Source: Branchiostoma floridae (taxonomy: Eukaryota > Chordata > Leptocardii > Amphioxiformes > Branchiostomatidae). From it: a DNA stretch of 64,000 bases. Within the stretch, counting starts at the first letter, position 1. Each line of letters starts with the position of its first letter. The position numbers and the translations under genes are program-made. Positions 61,272 through 64,000 of this stretch are shown here, in pieces. The notes below the pieces were generated by a model. The model had not been told where the DNA came from. It saw nothing but the letters and a program-made list of their open reading frames with translations, and made no database searches. Where the stretch lies: contig NC_049991.1 in assembly GCF_000003815.2 (NCBI RefSeq), forward strand, positions 12,451,123-12,515,122, in the 5' to 3' direction.

Positions 61272-61273
61272 TA

Positions 61274-64000
61274 TATCCGTTGTCAACACCACTGCACTTT
61301 GCAAATCTGTGGTAGAGGGCGTGGCGTACCACAGAAAAGCCGTTTCACATACCTCAAAATTTACAAATTCATAACTCTATCCCTGAGGAGCCAAGCATCA
61401 AATTAAGGCCAATGTACCCAATGTTTTGTGCATCAATTGATTTAATATTTACGGGATAGACGCATTTCCTTAGATCGGTTTATCGATATATACTACATGA
61501 GTTATTTGGCCATTTGTCATTTCGGACCGATATTAGCTAACAGGGAGGAAGGTTATTACAGCTTAGATGGACATTTTCGTCCGAGCTCGAGTCTGCATTA
61601 GTTACTAATGCGGAAACAAGTGCTTAAGACTACTTCTGACATAAAACTTCATGAATTCTGCTGGTCAATAAATAAATAAATAAATTGTTGTGAAAACTAA
61701 ACACGTTTCTTTCCTATACCTGCTCTTTTCTGCTTCTTTACATCATCTAAGATTTTTTTTCTCCCTCACTCCTTGCAAGTATTTTATAGTCTTCAACATT
61801 TCTAAACTTTGAATATTTTCGGTGGTTCGGAAGGCAGGTCGGGGTAAAAGATTCCTTGGCGGAGGATCTCAAGTTTATATTTGAAACAGTAAGAAAGTTT
61901 CATTCTTTCCACTTCAAAGAACTACGTATACATACTTTCCTAAAAATGACGACGGCTTCAGAAGACCTGCTTGTGTTGTGGATGGAAGAAAATCCTTGCT
62001 GTGAGCGGTTCGCAGGCTCAGCTCTTTCATCACTCATGTTCCCCCCGGCCATATTCATCCGCGTCCAGCGCGGCACTGCAGGTGGGCTCGGCTCATGAAT
62101 ACATAATGCGTAAACTGTCCCCTTGATACCTGTCCAGTTGACACATTACCTCTGGCTAAAGTACGGCCTAAATTGACACATGGATATTCTTATAGAAATT
62201 CCTTGATTTGATAATAACACATTGACAATACAAACATTGAAGCGAAAAACCGTTAGCACTGAAAAAGAATAGATCGCATCACGCAAAAGATGAGCAATAA
62301 TACTAACAGATTGACGAGGAAGTTTATTGTGGTATCTATGTTTGCAAAAAAATGTCAAAGGAAAACATAAGTTCTGTACATGTGCTTCTCTGTCTTCTCC
62401 CGAAACAAACGCTGCGTTCTACCTCGGTACTTGAGTCGGAACCTAACACTCGGGCTCTCCCTACATGCGGTCCTGAATAGAGCTAATATTATTTCTCCAG
62501 CCGGATCGATGACCGGGCCTTCACACACGGGAAATAAAGATAACAATTTCCTTCCTGGTCGGCAATTTGTAGAGCCCGCTGATTCATTATTGTCATTATG
62601 CTAATTCTCCTTCAATTTATTCCTCATGAAGACAAGGGACTGCTGTGTAGAATTCAATATAATTCCTTGTTAACAGGTCTTATCAGAGAGGCACGTCTTG
62701 TTTCATATGGCTGACGAGAATATTGACTTTTGTTCGGGGTTCAATAAACATGAGATTAACCAATTTGGATCGAGGAAATGGAGTTTTGGATTTCTAACAT
62801 TTGTCACAGCGCAACACGGCCGCGATTAGAGAACAATCCACGCACAGGTGCTGCTGTAGAGTGAGGAGGGTTCGCGAGAGGTGGCGGTATACGGGAGAAA
62901 ACCTGGCACCCGCTGGTGGTAATTAGTTATTTCTGATTCCCCTCCACGGCTTAAATTAATATTGCGTTAAGCGCATTAATATGTGGAGCCACGAGTGGGC
63001 TTACTTTATTAATAACGGTTGTTTCTCGGGGCCAAACCCCATGTGCGACAATATGAGGAGACGGCGCTGTTCCGGACGCCAAGACGTGGTGCGGAATCGC
63101 AAAGAGTGACAATGTCGTCCCGCGGGGATGCGGCAAATTTCGCCGCTCAGCGACATCAGTAATCCCTGCCGTAAAATGTCAACGTTGAGGGATTTCTCAT
63201 CTCATATCGTGGGATTACGACAGCGTACGCTGCCGCCCAGTTTTGGCAGGAAAGACACGAAACCCGCGTCATGATTTACGGTGGTCTTCAAAGAAACAGA
63301 AGTTTTATATTATTTTACTGTGATACCACATAAACCAGGTCTTTTATGCAAGCTAAGTTGACGTGGTTTGGAAAGCTAATCAGCACCTTATTGGTAAGTC
63401 GGATTGAGAGTAACGCACGTTTGATGGGATTTTGATACCAAAACGCCGCGGTAAATAAAAGAAAATTGACAAAACTGTCCCGATGGCGTTGGCAAAACTT
63501 TCCTGCTTGGAGACAGCTCAACAATCACTGCGTAAAACAGCAGAATTTTGGCGCTTTCCTAATAAAACTGCATGTTAGGATGAGGATAGATTTGGACAGC
63601 GCTGGTGTGGATTTCCTACAGGGGAGTGGATATTCTTGAAGTCCATTTTGATCCACTGCGGCAATAATACTAGAAAATGACTACAAAATACCTGGCGTAC
63701 CCGCAAAAATGTCTATCCGGTTTATTCCTATTTGTTTTATAGTCATGAAACGTGAGGACAGTTTTGATCCATGAAGTAGCAAACTTTTAGGATCAGGCTG
63801 TGTCTGTTTTTCAATTTCAGGATGTTACTATGGGGCAATGATAGTCGTGCCTACGCATCTTCGTCTATTCTTATGTGTTTCTTGCTTTTAAGTGAAAACT
63901 GTGATACATTCTTCTTTTACTACTAGGCATTATATATGGAACTCATTTTTCATATCTTTGACTTAATATGATAAGTTACAAAACATCTACCTGTTCAAAT
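61274..64000. other. Intergenic stretch to the window end
   Basis: No gene recognised. Blocks near 62400-62640 and 62890-63260 have homeodomain cores (GGTAATTAG, TTAATATTGCG, GCGCATTAATATG) amid moderate GC and might be regulatory. Short frames on both strands lack domains. Confidence 0.35.

Overview
The window looks like chordate nuclear DNA, most likely a cephalochordate (amphioxus, Branchiostoma). This is inferred from the gene content: spliced genes with GT-AG introns, a CYP2-type cytochrome P450, a paired-like homeobox gene split at the classical homeodomain codon 46/47 intron, an apparently intronless leucine-rich-repeat membrane protein, and small Ly6/uPAR (LU) domain proteins. Many short inverted-repeat elements, microsatellites and satellite arrays also fit. 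Genes are sparse, and most of the window is intergenic or intronic. Two assembly gaps are present (42913-43012 and 56602-57446).

Region 1 (1-17.5 kb) is a compact surface-protein and metabolism cluster. Three paralogous LU-domain genes lie at <=452-3379 (+), 8700-11878 (-) and 15239-17479 (-). Each exon structure was worked out by hand from splice sites and phases. All three follow one plan: a signal peptide on a tiny first exon (first exon not found for gene 1), a low-complexity Thr/Ala/Pro stalk, one three-finger LU domain, and a hydrophobic C-terminal tail that suggests a GPI anchor. A CYP2-like P450 (4758-7735, +) sits between the first two. It carries an exact 58-bp tandem duplication that breaks its reading frame. 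Inverted-repeat transposons occupy introns of two of the LU genes; one begins three bases into the intron, at the splice donor. A long TCAC array lies between LU genes 2 and 3.

Region 2 (17.5-38.5 kb) is mostly non-coding around a three-exon paired-like homeobox gene (28790-32304, +). Its homeodomain is closest to the Uncx/unc-4 type but divergent, and it ends in an OAR-like motif. A TATA-type promoter lies about 350 bp upstream of the ATG. The flanks contain stretches rich in homeodomain-like sites that could be regulatory.

Region 3 (38.5-47 kb) is repeat-rich. It holds a ~115-bp satellite (38.54-40.2 kb), a ~140-bp satellite (41.29-42.13 kb), a degenerate tRNA-like sequence (43904-43973, -), an LRR transmembrane receptor-like gene broken by one frameshift (44190-45718, -), and a cluster of related palindromic repeats (45.88-46.91 kb).

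Region 4 (47-64 kb) has no gene I can support with confidence. It contains a perfect 28-bp-stem hairpin, a tandem array interrupted by a small retroposon with a 14-bp target-site duplication, a G/C-rich element flanking the large gap, MITE-like elements, and AT/homeobox-site-rich stretches resembling developmental non-coding DNA. The most notable items are the LU/mucin-stalk family, the transposon-built splice donor, the P450 duplication and the orphan Uncx-like homeobox gene. I see no clear evidence of a wholly new multi-gene system.
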